From Dysosmobacter sp. (GTDB taxonomy: Bacteria; Bacillota; Clostridia; Oscillospirales; Oscillospiraceae), in assembly GCA_026169195.1 (NCBI GenBank), contig JAPFEH010000047.1, positions 1-39,379 on the forward strand: DNA of 39,379 nucleotides, given 5' to 3'. The notes beneath the pieces were generated by a model. It did not search any database. It was given only the letters and a program-made list of their open reading frames with translations, and was not told the origin of the DNA. Positions 1 through 8,412 of this stretch are shown here, piece by piece. Positions within the stretch are counted from its first letter, which is position 1. Each line of letters starts with the position of its first letter. Both the position numbers and the translations under genes were made by a program.

Positions 1-46
1 TGCTGTGTACCGTTTGTTTGGTATCCCTTTTGGCATAAATAAAGCA

Positions 47-89
47 CCCCATTTGTTATTCAGTATACCATACTGTCTAACAAATGGGG
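47..89. other. Long near-perfect hairpin of unknown role
   Basis: The outer 12-bp arms CCCCATTTGTTA (47-58) and TAACAAATGGGG (78-89) enclose a second perfect palindrome, CAGTAT-ACC-ATACTG (61-75). It could be a bidirectional terminator of a gene left of the window, because the minus-strand reading runs into GGGGTGCTTTATTT, or a remnant of a mobile end. It lies about 100 bases upstream of the first gene. Nothing else is recognisable in 1-189. Confidence 0.5.
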
Positions 90-189
90 GGCAGTTCAAC
101 AACCGCATCCTTTTCTTTTTGCAGGATCTGTGATACACTATCCGTACGCTCCTTGTACAGAGAAGATCCATTTTTGGGAGGTGTTCTCC

Positions 190-1368
190 ATGAACCGTTT
201 TCTTGCGGCGGCGGCTGCCGCTTTGCTGCTGATCGCGCTTTCCGCCTGCGGCGGGCCTGCGCCGGAAGCGTCCCTTCCGACTCCGGACGTGCCCCCTGCG
301 GCAGAACCGGAGCCTGCGCCGCTGGAGCCTACGCCGGAGGAACTGGCAGCCCGCCAAATCGACAGCCTGCTTGCCTCCATGACGCTGGAAGAAAAGGTGG
401 GCCAGCTGTTTTTCGTCCGCTGTCCGGCAGAACACGCCGCTGAGGACGTCTCGTCCTATCACTTGGGCGGCTACCTGCTCTTCGGCAGGGATTTCAAGGA
501 CAAAACCGCCAATGAGATCATTCAGACCATCCGAAGCTATCAGCAATCCGCCGCCATCCCCCTGCTGATCGGCGCGGACGAAGAAGGCGGCACTGTGGTC
601 CGGATCAGCTCCAATCCCCGCATCCGCAGCGAAAAGTTCGCCTCGCCCCAGCGGCTCTATGCGCTGGGCGGCATGGACCGGATCCTTGCAGACACGGAGG
701 AAAAGGACGCCCTCCTCTCCGCACTGGGGATCAACGTCAATCTGGCGCCTGTGGCGGATGTGTCCGCCGACTCCGGAGATTTCATCCATCCCCGCACACT
801 GGGGCAGGACGCCGCCGCCACGGCAGACTATGTGGCAGCGGTGACCGCGCAGATGGCTGCCGACCGGATGGGCAGCGTTCTGAAGCACTTCCCCGGCTAC
901 GGCAGCAATGTGGATACCCACACCGGCATCGCCGTGGACAGCCGGCCGCTGGAGCAGTTCCGCGCCGGTGATTTCCTGCCCTTCCAAGCCGGCATCGCAG
1001 CCGGAGGAAGCCGTACTGCCGTGCTGGTCAGTCACAACATCATGGAAGCTCTGGACCCTGCGCTTCCCGCCTCCCTCTCCCCTGCCGTCCATCAGCTGCT
1101 GCGGCAGGAGCTGGGCTTTGACGGCGTGGTCATGACGGACGATCTGGCCATGGACGCCGTCAGCGCCTACGCCGAAAACGGCGCCGTGGCGGTGCTGGCG
1201 CTTCAGGCGGGGAACGATCTGGTGGTCACCACGGATTACCGCACCCAGATCCCCAAGGTTCTGGAGGCGGTGGAAACGGGGGACTTGGCGGAAGCGGTGG
1301 TTGACGCCGCCTGCCGTCGGGTGCTGACATGGAAGCAGTCCTTGGGGCTGTTGACACCCGAATCTTGA
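190..1368 (+). CDS. Beta-N-acetylhexosaminidase lipoprotein, glycoside hydrolase family 3 (NagZ-like)
   Basis: A predicted secreted, lipid-anchored enzyme of 392 residues that removes terminal N-acetylglucosamine from muropeptides or glycans. The N-terminus is a lipoprotein signal: a short basic start, a run of Ala/Leu and the lipobox LSAC, cleaved before Cys20. A Pro/Glu-rich linker follows, then one GH3 barrel domain. The family motif is visible as KHFPGYG followed by VDTH, which carries the His of the NagZ His/Asp pair; the usual KHFPGHG has Tyr in place of the second His. The catalytic Asp region reads VMTDDLAMDAV. The ATG at 190 is chosen because GGGAGGTG lies just upstream and because it begins the signal peptide; a GTG at 130 would bury the signal. 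It stands alone, 96 bases before the next gene. Family assignment is firm; the exact substrate is inferred. Confidence 0.9.
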   Translation: MNRFLAAAAAALLLIALSACGGPAPEASLPTPDVPPAAEPEPAPLEPTPEELAARQIDSLLASMTLEEKVGQLFFVRCPAEHAAEDVSSYHLGGYLLFGRDFKDKTANEIIQTIRSYQQSAAIPLLIGADEEGGTVVRISSNPRIRSEKFASPQRLYALGGMDRILADTEEKDALLSALGINVNLAPVADVSADSGDFIHPRTLGQDAAATADYVAAVTAQMAADRMGSVLKHFPGYGSNVDTHTGIAVDSRPLEQFRAGDFLPFQAGIAAGGSRTAVLVSHNIMEALDPALPASLSPAVHQLLRQELGFDGVVMTDDLAMDAVSAYAENGAVAVLALQAGNDLVVTTDYRTQIPKVLEAVETGDLAEAVVDAACRRVLTWKQSLGLLTPES

Positions 1369-1464
1369 GTACGTATCGTATTTTCTACTCCATAAAATAC
1401 AAATTGATATCTTCCAAACCGGCATTTCCGCCTTCATCTCACCATTGGAAAGGACGTTTTCCAC

Positions 1465-2613
1465 ATGAAAACAGAAAAGCTCTATTACGCTGACGCCTTC
1501 ATTTCCGAATTTCCCGCCACGGTTTTGTCCTGCGAACCGGGGAAATCCGGCTGGCAGGTGGTGCTGGACTGCACCGCCTTTTATCCCGAGGGGGGCGGCC
1601 AGCCTGCCGATCACGGCACGCTGGGCGCCGTCCATGTCACGGATGTCCATGAAAAAGACGGGGTCATTTTCCACACCTGCGACTGGCCTGTGGAAACCGG
1701 TGCCCTCGTCACCGGACGCATCGACTGGCCCCGCCGTTTCGACCACATGCAGCAGCACTCCGGCGAGCACATTCTTTCCGGCATCCTCTGCGCCGATTAT
1801 CACTGTGACAATGTGGGCTTTCACATGGGCGCCGACACCGTCACCATCGACTATAACGCCGACATCAGCTGGGAGCAGGCGCTGGCTGCCGAGCGAAAGG
1901 CCAACGAGATCATCTGGGCCGACCGGGAGGCGGACATCTCCTTCCCCGGACCGGAGGAGCTGGAAGCCCTGAACTACCGCAGCAAAAAGGAGCTGACGGG
2001 GGCCGTCCGCATCGTCACCTTTCCGGAGGCAGACTGCTGTGCCTGCTGCGGCACCCACGTGCTGCGGGCCGGTCAGGTGGGACTGGTGAAGATCCTCTCC
2101 TGCCAGAAATTCCGGGAGGGCGTCCGCATGGAGATTCTCTGCGGCCGGCGGGCGCTGGACTATCTGAGCCGGACCTACGATCAGGCAAAATCCATCGGGC
2201 AGCACCTGAGCGTGAAGCCGCAGGACACGCTGGCTGCCGTGGAGCGGCTCTCGGAAGAGCTGGCGGAAGCCAAGGCCAGAGCCGGAGCGCTGGAAGCCGC
2301 TGTCTTTGACGCCATCGCCGCGGAACACGCAGGAAAGGGCGACGTTCTTTTGTTTCAGCCTCCCATGAAGGGAGACAGCGTCCGCCGCCTTGCCGACGCG
2401 GTGTCCCGCCGTTCCGGCGGTCTTGCCGCCGTCTTTGCCGGAGAAGGCGAACAGTTCGCCTACGCGCTGGTACAGTCTGAGGGGCAGGATCTTTCCTCTC
2501 TGGTAAAAACCATGAACCAGACCCTCCATGGCCGCGGCGGCGGCCGGAACGGCTTTGCACAGGGCAGCGTGCAATCGGACCGGACTGCCATCGAAACATT
2601 TTTCAACAAATAA
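1465..2613 (+). CDS. alaX: Alanyl-tRNA editing protein, AlaX-L type
   Basis: A trans-editing hydrolase (382 residues) that removes serine or glycine wrongly attached to tRNA-Ala, acting in the cytosol. The N-terminal part is the AlaRS-like second additional domain with the motif CTAFYPEGGGQPADHG. The zinc-binding editing site shows HSGEH (near residue 98) and CACCGTH (near residue 193), the standard HxxxH and CxxxH pairs. The C-terminal third contains a coiled segment and a DHHA1-like domain ending in GRGGGRNGFAQGS. Having DHHA1 marks the long AlaX-L class. The start ATG is preceded by GGAAAGGA at a slightly long spacing. A TTTTCCACA 9-mer overlaps the start at 1457-1465. The next gene begins 11 bases after the stop, so the two are probably cotranscribed. 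Confidence 0.92.
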   Translation: MKTEKLYYADAFISEFPATVLSCEPGKSGWQVVLDCTAFYPEGGGQPADHGTLGAVHVTDVHEKDGVIFHTCDWPVETGALVTGRIDWPRRFDHMQQHSGEHILSGILCADYHCDNVGFHMGADTVTIDYNADISWEQALAAERKANEIIWADREADISFPGPEELEALNYRSKKELTGAVRIVTFPEADCCACCGTHVLRAGQVGLVKILSCQKFREGVRMEILCGRRALDYLSRTYDQAKSIGQHLSVKPQDTLAAVERLSEELAEAKARAGALEAAVFDAIAAEHAGKGDVLLFQPPMKGDSVRRLADAVSRRSGGLAAVFAGEGEQFAYALVQSEGQDLSSLVKTMNQTLHGRGGGRNGFAQGSVQSDRTAIETFFNK

Positions 2614-2624
2614 GGAGACCGCAC

Positions 2625-2900
2625 ATGCAGTATTATGTGATCGAATGGGACCACGAGGAAGAAGACGAGCCGTGGAAGCTCTATCTGGAGCTGGACAGCC
2701 GCGGCTGCCCGCGGCGGAAGGTGGAGGTTTACCGGGTGGGCCTCTACCAGCCCTTTGATGATCTGGAAGGCCCTCCCATGGACCCGCGGGAAGCTGCCGG
2801 AGCCGAGGGCGATGTGACCCCCTTGAATCGGGTGCAGTTTGAGGATGTCTGGGAACAGAGCCGCCAGATGCCTGACGGGTTCATGGGTCTGTTTTTCTGA
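2625..2900 (+). CDS. Small acidic protein resembling DUF6881
   Basis: A 91-residue cytosolic protein without signal peptide or membrane segment. The N-terminal half, YYVIEWDHEEEDEPWKLYLE followed by a DSRG turn and RKVEVYRVG, looks like the DUF6881 family, which has the pattern of a Trp-containing strand, an acidic stretch with a Pro, and an RKVE(V/I)(F/Y) strand. Some DUF6881-type proteins are found among immunity proteins of polymorphic toxins, but no toxin gene is visible here. A good AAGGAGA ribosome binding site lies 7 bases before the ATG. It sits between alaX and the GntR regulator with gaps of 11 and 19 bases, so it is probably part of one operon. The family link is from memory of its pattern and its function is unknown. 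Confidence 0.75.
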   Translation: MQYYVIEWDHEEEDEPWKLYLELDSRGCPRRKVEVYRVGLYQPFDDLEGPPMDPREAAGAEGDVTPLNRVQFEDVWEQSRQMPDGFMGLFF

Positions 2901-2919
2901 GGAAAGGCGGGGACGGTTC

Positions 2920-3609
2920 ATGCTGAGCGCTGACAGCTATCAGCTGGTCATTGAAAAATTCCTGCAAAACCTGCAAAACGGGACCCTGCGGCCCAATGAC
3001 AAAATCTATTCGGAAAACCAGCTGGCCCGCAGTCTGGGAATTCCAAGGGCGCAGGTCCGCGAGGTCTATGCCGCGCTGTCCCTTCTAGGCGTGCTGTACG
3101 GGCAGCAGGGCAAGGGAACCTTTCTGGGCGGAGGCGACATCAGCCAAAGCTCCAAAATCCTGTACCTCATGACACTGACGGCGGAGGAAAACGTGCAGGA
3201 CACGCTGTCCGTCCGCCGGATTCTGGAAACCGGCGGCGCGCAGGCCGCCGCTCAAAACCGCACAGAAGCGGATCTGGAAGCACTGCGGGGCTTTGCCTCG
3301 GTCATCGAACAGAGTCGGGACCCGCAGGCGCTGACAGAGGCCGATACCGCCCTTCACGCCCAGCTGCTCAAGGCGACCGGAAATCCCCTGCTTCACGGGC
3401 TGTTTCAGATCGTGGCGGGGTATATGGCCCGCATCTCTCTGGCCCATTGGACGCAGATCCTGCAAACAGGGCCGGAGCACCTGTCCGACTATATCCGCCA
3501 GCATTGGGCGCTGGTGCAGGCTGTGGAGCAGCGGGACGGCAGCCGCCTCCAAACGCTTCTGATCCACCATTTCAACACACTGGAGCAGAATCTCACCATC
3601 TTTCACTGA
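2920..3609 (+). CDS. GntR family transcriptional regulator, FadR subfamily
   Basis: A 229-residue DNA-binding repressor or activator. Residues 1-70 form the GntR winged helix: the pattern NGTLRPNDKIYSENQLARSL, then GIPRAQVREVYAAL (recognition helix) and the wing LYGQQGKGTFL. Residues 85-225 are an all-helical FCD effector-binding domain. Typical FCD metal ligands are partly visible (DTALHAQLLKATGN with Asp and His; a later HHF). FadR-subfamily regulators usually control a neighbouring sugar-acid, alcohol or amino-acid catabolic gene, so the alcohol dehydrogenase 130 bases downstream is the likely target; this is inference. The ATG at 2920 is chosen for its GAGGAAAGGCGGGG leader. A longer frame from 2839 would overlap the preceding gene and lacks a binding site. 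Confidence 0.9.
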   Translation: MLSADSYQLVIEKFLQNLQNGTLRPNDKIYSENQLARSLGIPRAQVREVYAALSLLGVLYGQQGKGTFLGGGDISQSSKILYLMTLTAEENVQDTLSVRRILETGGAQAAAQNRTEADLEALRGFASVIEQSRDPQALTEADTALHAQLLKATGNPLLHGLFQIVAGYMARISLAHWTQILQTGPEHLSDYIRQHWALVQAVEQRDGSRLQTLLIHHFNTLEQNLTIFH

Positions 3610-3634
3610 GGCAGAGGGGGTTTCCCTCTGCCTC
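3608..3634 (+). terminator. Hairpin after the GntR gene
   Basis: An 11-bp stem GAGGCAGAGGG / CCCTCTGCCTC with a 5-base loop starts inside the stop codon. No T-run follows, so termination is only possible, not sure. Between it and the dehydrogenase lies a single TTTTCCACA 9-mer (3651-3659). Confidence 0.5.
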
Positions 3635-3741
3635 TCAGCTTGTCGCCAAGTTTTCCACACTTGTCAACAACTTTTCTGAAAAACCGCCTTGTGAACCGTC
3701 CTTCTTCGCGGTAGGATGCAGATACAAAGGAGTTGATGTTC

Positions 3742-4782
3742 ATGACCGGAACCATGCAAGCTGTGGTCAAGACCGCTGCCGCCGCCGGCAGCATTGCCAT
3801 GCAGACCCTGCCCATCCCTCAGCCCGGCCCCCGTGAAATTCTGGTGCGGGTCAAGGCTGCCGCCGTCTGCGGCACGGACGTCCATATCCGCCGCTGGAAC
3901 CCGTGGGCTCAGGCCCGAATGAACCCGCCTGTGGTGATCGGCCACGAATTTTCCGGAGAGGTGGTGGAGACCGGTTCCGAGGTGCGGACCGTGCGCGTAG
4001 GCGACCGGGTCTCCGCGGAATCCCACATCCCCTGCAACACCTGTCCGATCTGCCATGAGGGCAACCGCCATGTCTGCCCCAATACCCGCTGCATCGGCGT
4101 TCATCAGGACGGCTGCTTTGCCCAGTACATCGTCATTCCCGAGGAGATCGCTTTTGTCTACAACGACCCTTCCCTTCCTTGGGAACAGCTGGCGCTGATG
4201 GAGCCGCTGGGGGTGGCGGTCCACGGGATCACGGATGTTCCTCTGGCAGCCAAAACCGTGGCCATCATCGGCGCCGGACCGCTGGGGCAAATGGGGATCC
4301 TCACGGCGCGCCTGACCGGCGCTGCCCGCGTGATCGTGCTGGAGCCTGACCGGAAACGGGCAGCCCTTGCCGAAAAGCTGGGCGCCGACCATGTGATCGA
4401 CCCGCTCAGTGAGGACCCCGTTGCCGCTGTCAAAGCCCTGACCGGCGGCTTTGGCCCTCATGTGGCTGTGGATTTCTCCGGCAGTCAGGCAGGTCTTGCC
4501 GCCGCCATGCAGTATCTGAGACCGGAAGGGCAGCTGACCTGTGTGGCGCTGCCGGATCAGCCCGTTTCCGTCAGCATTTCCGACTTTGGCTATCGGGGCT
4601 GCTCCATTCGGGGCATTGCGGGCCGGCGGATGTATGAAAACTGGGAGGAGATTCGTGGACTTCTGGATCGGGGACTGGACCTTTCCCCCATTGTGACCCA
4701 CCGGCTGCCCCTTCAAGAGTTTGCACAGGGGCTGGACCTGACGGAACAGGGCGCCTGCGGAAAATGCATCCTGCTGCCCTGA
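3742..4782 (+). CDS. Zinc-dependent medium-chain alcohol dehydrogenase (polyol dehydrogenase-like)
   Basis: An NAD(P)-dependent oxidoreductase of 346 residues in the sorbitol/threonine/galactitol-phosphate dehydrogenase group. Catalytic zinc ligands are visible as CGTDVH and GHEFSGEV. The structural zinc site is CNTCPICHEGNRHVC, four Cys in the usual spacing. The coenzyme fold has GAGPLGQMG followed by an acidic strand end (VLEPDRKR), which favours NAD over NADP. The reading frame is open upstream, with a TTG at 3733 and an ATG at 3736, but AAAGGAG at 3726-3732 fits best with the ATG at 3742 (9-base spacing). The GntR regulator just upstream probably controls it. The substrate cannot be read from sequence. 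It ends at a strong hairpin shared with the convergent permease gene. Confidence 0.9.
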   Translation: MTGTMQAVVKTAAAAGSIAMQTLPIPQPGPREILVRVKAAAVCGTDVHIRRWNPWAQARMNPPVVIGHEFSGEVVETGSEVRTVRVGDRVSAESHIPCNTCPICHEGNRHVCPNTRCIGVHQDGCFAQYIVIPEEIAFVYNDPSLPWEQLALMEPLGVAVHGITDVPLAAKTVAIIGAGPLGQMGILTARLTGAARVIVLEPDRKRAALAEKLGADHVIDPLSEDPVAAVKALTGGFGPHVAVDFSGSQAGLAAAMQYLRPEGQLTCVALPDQPVSVSISDFGYRGCSIRGIAGRRMYENWEEIRGLLDRGLDLSPIVTHRLPLQEFAQGLDLTEQGACGKCILLP

Positions 4783-4801
4783 CGCCTTTTCCACAAAATC
4801 A

Positions 4802-4831
4802 GCGCCCCCGTGGAAAACTCCACGGGGGCGC
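4802..4831. terminator. Bidirectional terminator between dehydrogenase and purine permease
   Basis: A perfect 12-bp GC-rich stem GCGCCCCCGTGG / CCACGGGGGCGC with a 6-base loop (AAAACT) lies between two convergent genes. T-runs are weak on both sides. A TTTTCCACA 9-mer at 4787-4795 lies just before it. Confidence 0.8.
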
Positions 4832-4858
4832 CTGCTGTCAAAAGGCTGTTTGCTGTTC

Positions 4859-6292
4859 TCAGACCACAAGGAAGAACTTAATCAGGAACAGCACGGAAAT
4901 CACATAGGTCAGCGCAGAAACATCCTTGGCTTTTCCGGAGAACACCTTGATTACCGTAAAGGAGATCAGTCCCAGACCAATGGCGTGGCCGATGGAACCG
5001 GAGATCGGCATACCAATCAGCATCAGGGAAACCGGCAGCATCTGATCCATGTCGCCAAAGTCCACATTTTTCAGACCCATCAGCATCAGCACGCCCACGT
5101 AAATCAGCGCCGCGGAGGTTGCGGCAGCGGGAATGATCGCCGCAATGGGGGCAATGAAGATGCAGGCGAGGAACAGCACGCCGGTGGTGAGGGCCGTAAG
5201 ACCCGTGCGGCCGCCGGCCTCCACGCCGGAGGCAGACTCCACAAAGGTGGTCACGGTAGAAGTACCGGTGCAGGCGCCGGCCACCGTGCCGATGGCGTCG
5301 GACAGCAGCGCTTCCTTCATGTTGGGCATGTTGCCCTCCTGATCCACCATGCCGGCACGGGAGGCAGTCCCCACCAGCGTTCCGATGGTATCGAACATAT
5401 CGATCATGCAGAAGGTAATCACCAGCGTAATCACCGTGAACCAGCCCACATCCAGCAGGCCCTTGAAATTGAACTTGAAGAAGGTGGTGGACATCATGTC
5501 ACCGAAGGGGGGCACAAAGGAGGCCGTTGCCAGCGCGCCGAAGGGATTGGTTCCCAAAAAGACGAAGGAACCGATCCAGTAGATGACGGAAGCCACCAGC
5601 ATCCCCAGCAGCACGGCCGCCTTGACGCCCTTCTTAGCCAGAATCACCATGACAAACACGCCCGCAAACATGGTGACCACCGTCAGCACCATGGTGCGGT
5701 ATCCCGCATCCCCCATGGACGCCTTGATGACACTGGGGGTCAGCGCGCCGAAAAAGTCCCGCATGACAAAGAACGGAGCGGCAAAGCCGTTGCCCTCGCA
5801 GTAAACGCCCACATTGGATCCGAGGCCGATGTTCATCAGCATGATGCCGATGGCCGGAGCAATGCCCAGCCGGACACCCAGCGGAATGGCCTCCACGATC
5901 TTTTCCCGGATGTTCAGAACGGACAGGGCAATGAACACAATGCCCTCGATCAAAATGATGACCAGCGCGGCCTGAAAGCTCTCTACATACGTCATGCCCG
6001 TCAGGCCCACGATGTTGCTGACCACCACGGCAAAGAAGCTGTTGAGTCCCATGCCGGGCGCCAGTGCGAAGGGCTTGTTGGCCAAGAAGGCCATGCAGAA
6101 CATCGCAATGGCAGAAGCGATGCAGGTAGCCATGAACACGCCGTTCCACAGCGCGGACCCCGTATCAAAATTGGTCAGCAGATTGGGGTTGAGCGCAATG
6201 ATGTACGCCATGGTCATGAAGGTGGTAAGACCTGCCAGAATCTCTGTGCGGACTGTGGTTCCATTTTCCTTGAGTCGAAAAATTTTCTCCAT
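4859..6292 (-). CDS. NCS2 family purine permease (AzgA/PbuG type)
   Basis: A 477-residue multi-pass membrane protein of the nucleobase:cation symporter-2, AzgA-like branch, which takes up hypoxanthine, guanine or adenine. The N-terminus MEKIFRLKENGTTVRTEILA followed by GLTTFMTMAYIIALNPNLL is characteristic of this branch, as are APGMGLNSFFA and the later ESASGVEAGGRTGLTA segment. Long hydrophobic segments run through the whole length, consistent with 12-14 helices. The start at 6292 is chosen because GGGAG lies directly upstream and because the conserved family N-terminus begins there; an ATG 111 bases further up adds residues not seen in the family. It is transcribed alone from a recognisable promoter (6366-6394). 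The exact purine is not determined by sequence. Confidence 0.93.
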   Translation of the reverse strand: MEKIFRLKENGTTVRTEILAGLTTFMTMAYIIALNPNLLTNFDTGSALWNGVFMATCIASAIAMFCMAFLANKPFALAPGMGLNSFFAVVVSNIVGLTGMTYVESFQAALVIILIEGIVFIALSVLNIREKIVEAIPLGVRLGIAPAIGIMLMNIGLGSNVGVYCEGNGFAAPFFVMRDFFGALTPSVIKASMGDAGYRTMVLTVVTMFAGVFVMVILAKKGVKAAVLLGMLVASVIYWIGSFVFLGTNPFGALATASFVPPFGDMMSTTFFKFNFKGLLDVGWFTVITLVITFCMIDMFDTIGTLVGTASRAGMVDQEGNMPNMKEALLSDAIGTVAGACTGTSTVTTFVESASGVEAGGRTGLTALTTGVLFLACIFIAPIAAIIPAAATSAALIYVGVLMLMGLKNVDFGDMDQMLPVSLMLIGMPISGSIGHAIGLGLISFTVIKVFSGKAKDVSALTYVISVLFLIKFFLVV

Positions 6293-6326
6293 ACTCTCCC
6301 TCTTTCCTTCTGTTTTTGTCCAAATC

Positions 6327-6358
6327 AAACAATTTGTTTTGGGCAAAAACAGTTTTTG
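6327..6358 (-). promoter_or_regulatory. Two adjacent palindromes in the purine permease leader
   Basis: Two perfect small palindromes lie between the predicted promoter and the ribosome binding site: AAACAA-T-TTGTTT (6327-6339) and CAAAAAC-A-GTTTTTG (6344-6358). They could bind a repressor or fold in the leader RNA. No purine riboswitch core is seen. Confidence 0.35.
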
Positions 6359-6365
6359 TATTCTT

Positions 6366-6394
6366 ATCATACAAAACATTCTTCCAAAAAACAA
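6366..6394 (-). promoter_or_regulatory. Promoter of the purine permease gene
   Basis: On the minus strand TTGTTT (6389-6394) and TATGAT (6366-6371) are separated by 17 bases. Transcription would start near 6359, giving a leader of about 67 bases before the ATG at 6292. Confidence 0.5.
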
Positions 6395-6533
6395 TTGACT
6401 CACCGCATAAAAAGGTCAACCCTTTTTCGTGAATTTTGCAAACTTTCCGCCATTGCGCAGGCAGACCGCTCCGGAATCCCCTTCCGCTGCCGGATCAGGT
6501 CCTCCGGTCAAAAACCATCTCCGCAAAAGGGAA

Positions 6534-8387
6534 TCACCGGTTCCTTTGGAAATGGGTGCCGTAATAATACTCCAGCCGGCGGTACTGCTCCAAGGCCGCC
6601 TGACCGGCCGCGTCCAGCGTTTCGGTGAAGGCCCCGCCTTGCACATAGCCTCCCACCGTGGTAATGGCGGGCACCTGTTCCCAGATCTCCCGGGTAGCCT
6701 GAGTCCATGCGTTTCCCTCCCAGCCGCACAGGTCAAAGAGCAGATCCATCAAAAAGCAGGAGGACACATCCGGACCCTCGCCTGTAAAAGAATGGCCGAG
6801 GACCTCTTCTGCGGCGTCATTGGCCCAGAGGAAATATCTGGTCCCGTAATAGTTGTAGAAGCCCTCCTCCGTGGAGGTGTCCAGATTGACCCCCAGCTCC
6901 TGATAGGCGGAGTTCCCGTCGCCGAACCAGGGCTTGTGATCGCCGAAGCCCATCACCACCACGGGCCGCTCCTCCGCGGCAAACCGGTCCAGCAGCTTCC
7001 GCAGCTGCTCTGCCGTGTCGGAAATCGAGCCCAGATAATTATCCACAATGTTGGTGGTTTCTGTGGAATACCGGCCGTCCGTATAATGCTTGCCCCGCCA
7101 GACGCGCTCCGTATCATAGGGACCGTGGCCCTGATACGTCACGTTGAAGGAAAAGTAGGGATTTCCCTCCCCGTCCCGATTTTCCTCGTAGAGACGGAAA
7201 ATCTCAGGAAACAGCACATCGTCCGTGGCAATGCCGCCGGTATACAGGTCGTGAAAGCGGTTTTCATAGTAGTAATAGGTGGGAATGCCCAGATAGCCGT
7301 TGACATTACGGCGGTTGTAAAACCACTCATAACTGGGATGGCTGCCCTCCACCGTATAGCCCTGCTCCTGAAAATACCAGCCGTAGGAGTTGGTGTTGGT
7401 CCGGTAATTCCACTGGTCGGCAAATCCCGTCAGCACCGCCCGCTCCGTGTTGACGGTGCCGCCGGCAAAAATATTGGTCAGCAGATTGCCGGAATAGCTT
7501 TCCGCCTCAATGGCATGATAGGTCTCATATGCCCGCTCCCAGTCGATCCCCGGAATGTCCTGAAAGAGAGAAAAATCCGCAAAGGCCTCCAGCTGCAAGG
7601 TGATGATGTCCACCTTTTCCCCCTCAGGAATCCCCTGATCCTCATAGGATGCCAGCAGCGCTTCGGCTTCCGCCTCCTTATATCCCTCCGGCACCTTGAT
7701 GGTGCCGTCCACAAAGCTGTGGAGAAAGGGATAGACAAATCCCTTGGACAGGTAGACCTGCGTGGAGGACCAGCGGTTGATCATGTCGAAATTCTGAGTC
7801 CGGTTGCGGTAGACGTCATCGTCCGTGCACACGTTCCACAGCGGCACCCACAGCAGCGCCGCCGCCAGCACCAGCGGAATCCGGACCTTCCACCGCAGCC
7901 GGCCCCGTACCAGAAACAGCAGAAACAGCGTTCCCAGCAGAATGCAGAGCAGGCCGAACCAGATCCGCTTGTCCGGTGTCAGATCATAGTCCGCAGTCAC
8001 GGCAATGGCCCCTGCCTCCCGAATGTGGCGCAGGTCTTCAAACATCAGGGGATCATCCCGAAACCGCAGCTTATAGTAATTCCCCAGAGAAAACCCGAAC
8101 ACCACCGCGCCGGTGATCAAAAACGCCGCCCACGGCCGGCCAACCAGTCCATACACCAAAAACAGCGTCAGCACCACCGGAGCAATGTTCAAAACCGCGA
8201 TCAGCGGATGCTGAAAATAGCTTTTCATCAGCACATCCGGATAATCTCCATAGGCAAACAATAAAGACAATCCACCCAGGCACACACCCGCCAGAAGCAG
8301 AATTCCCCCGTTCCAAAGCCAGTAGGCTGTCCGCTTTCCTGCGGAAAGGCCGGTATCGGTCCTTTGGAAAAGCCAAAAGTTTTTCAA
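6534..8387 (-). CDS. LTA synthase family membrane sulfatase-fold phosphotransferase
   Basis: A 617-residue membrane enzyme of the lipoteichoic-acid-synthase/alkaline-phosphatase superfamily, expected to transfer glycerol-phosphate or a similar group outside the cell. The N-terminal 190 residues hold about five membrane segments (for example GILLLAGVCLGGLSLLF and IWFGLLCILLGTLFLLFLV). The extracellular catalytic domain shows the metal-binding Glu in ITLQLEAF (near 267), the nucleophile Thr in GGTVNTERAVLTG (near 311), and the metal site MGFGDHKPWFGD. The start is uncertain: a TTG at 8387 is preceded by GAGGTG at 6-base spacing, and a GTG at 8396 is also in frame. Longer versions would run into the ATPase gene upstream. 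It follows that gene by 25 bases, which suggests cotranscription. The exact polymer made is not known. Confidence 0.88.
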   Translation of the reverse strand: MKNFWLFQRTDTGLSAGKRTAYWLWNGGILLLAGVCLGGLSLLFAYGDYPDVLMKSYFQHPLIAVLNIAPVVLTLFLVYGLVGRPWAAFLITGAVVFGFSLGNYYKLRFRDDPLMFEDLRHIREAGAIAVTADYDLTPDKRIWFGLLCILLGTLFLLFLVRGRLRWKVRIPLVLAAALLWVPLWNVCTDDDVYRNRTQNFDMINRWSSTQVYLSKGFVYPFLHSFVDGTIKVPEGYKEAEAEALLASYEDQGIPEGEKVDIITLQLEAFADFSLFQDIPGIDWERAYETYHAIEAESYSGNLLTNIFAGGTVNTERAVLTGFADQWNYRTNTNSYGWYFQEQGYTVEGSHPSYEWFYNRRNVNGYLGIPTYYYYENRFHDLYTGGIATDDVLFPEIFRLYEENRDGEGNPYFSFNVTYQGHGPYDTERVWRGKHYTDGRYSTETTNIVDNYLGSISDTAEQLRKLLDRFAAEERPVVVMGFGDHKPWFGDGNSAYQELGVNLDTSTEEGFYNYYGTRYFLWANDAAEEVLGHSFTGEGPDVSSCFLMDLLFDLCGWEGNAWTQATREIWEQVPAITTVGGYVQGGAFTETLDAAGQAALEQYRRLEYYYGTHFQRNR

Positions 8388-8412
8388 ATAGGTCACCTCA
8401 TTTGTGGAAAAA

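Noticed and set aside
2625-2900. Immunity protein of a toxin system
   Set aside because: No polymorphic toxin or other immunity gene is visible around it; the DUF6881 likeness alone is not enough.
6293-6394. Purine riboswitch before the permease
   Set aside because: The conserved three-way junction sequence is not seen, and the leader is only about 67 bases long.
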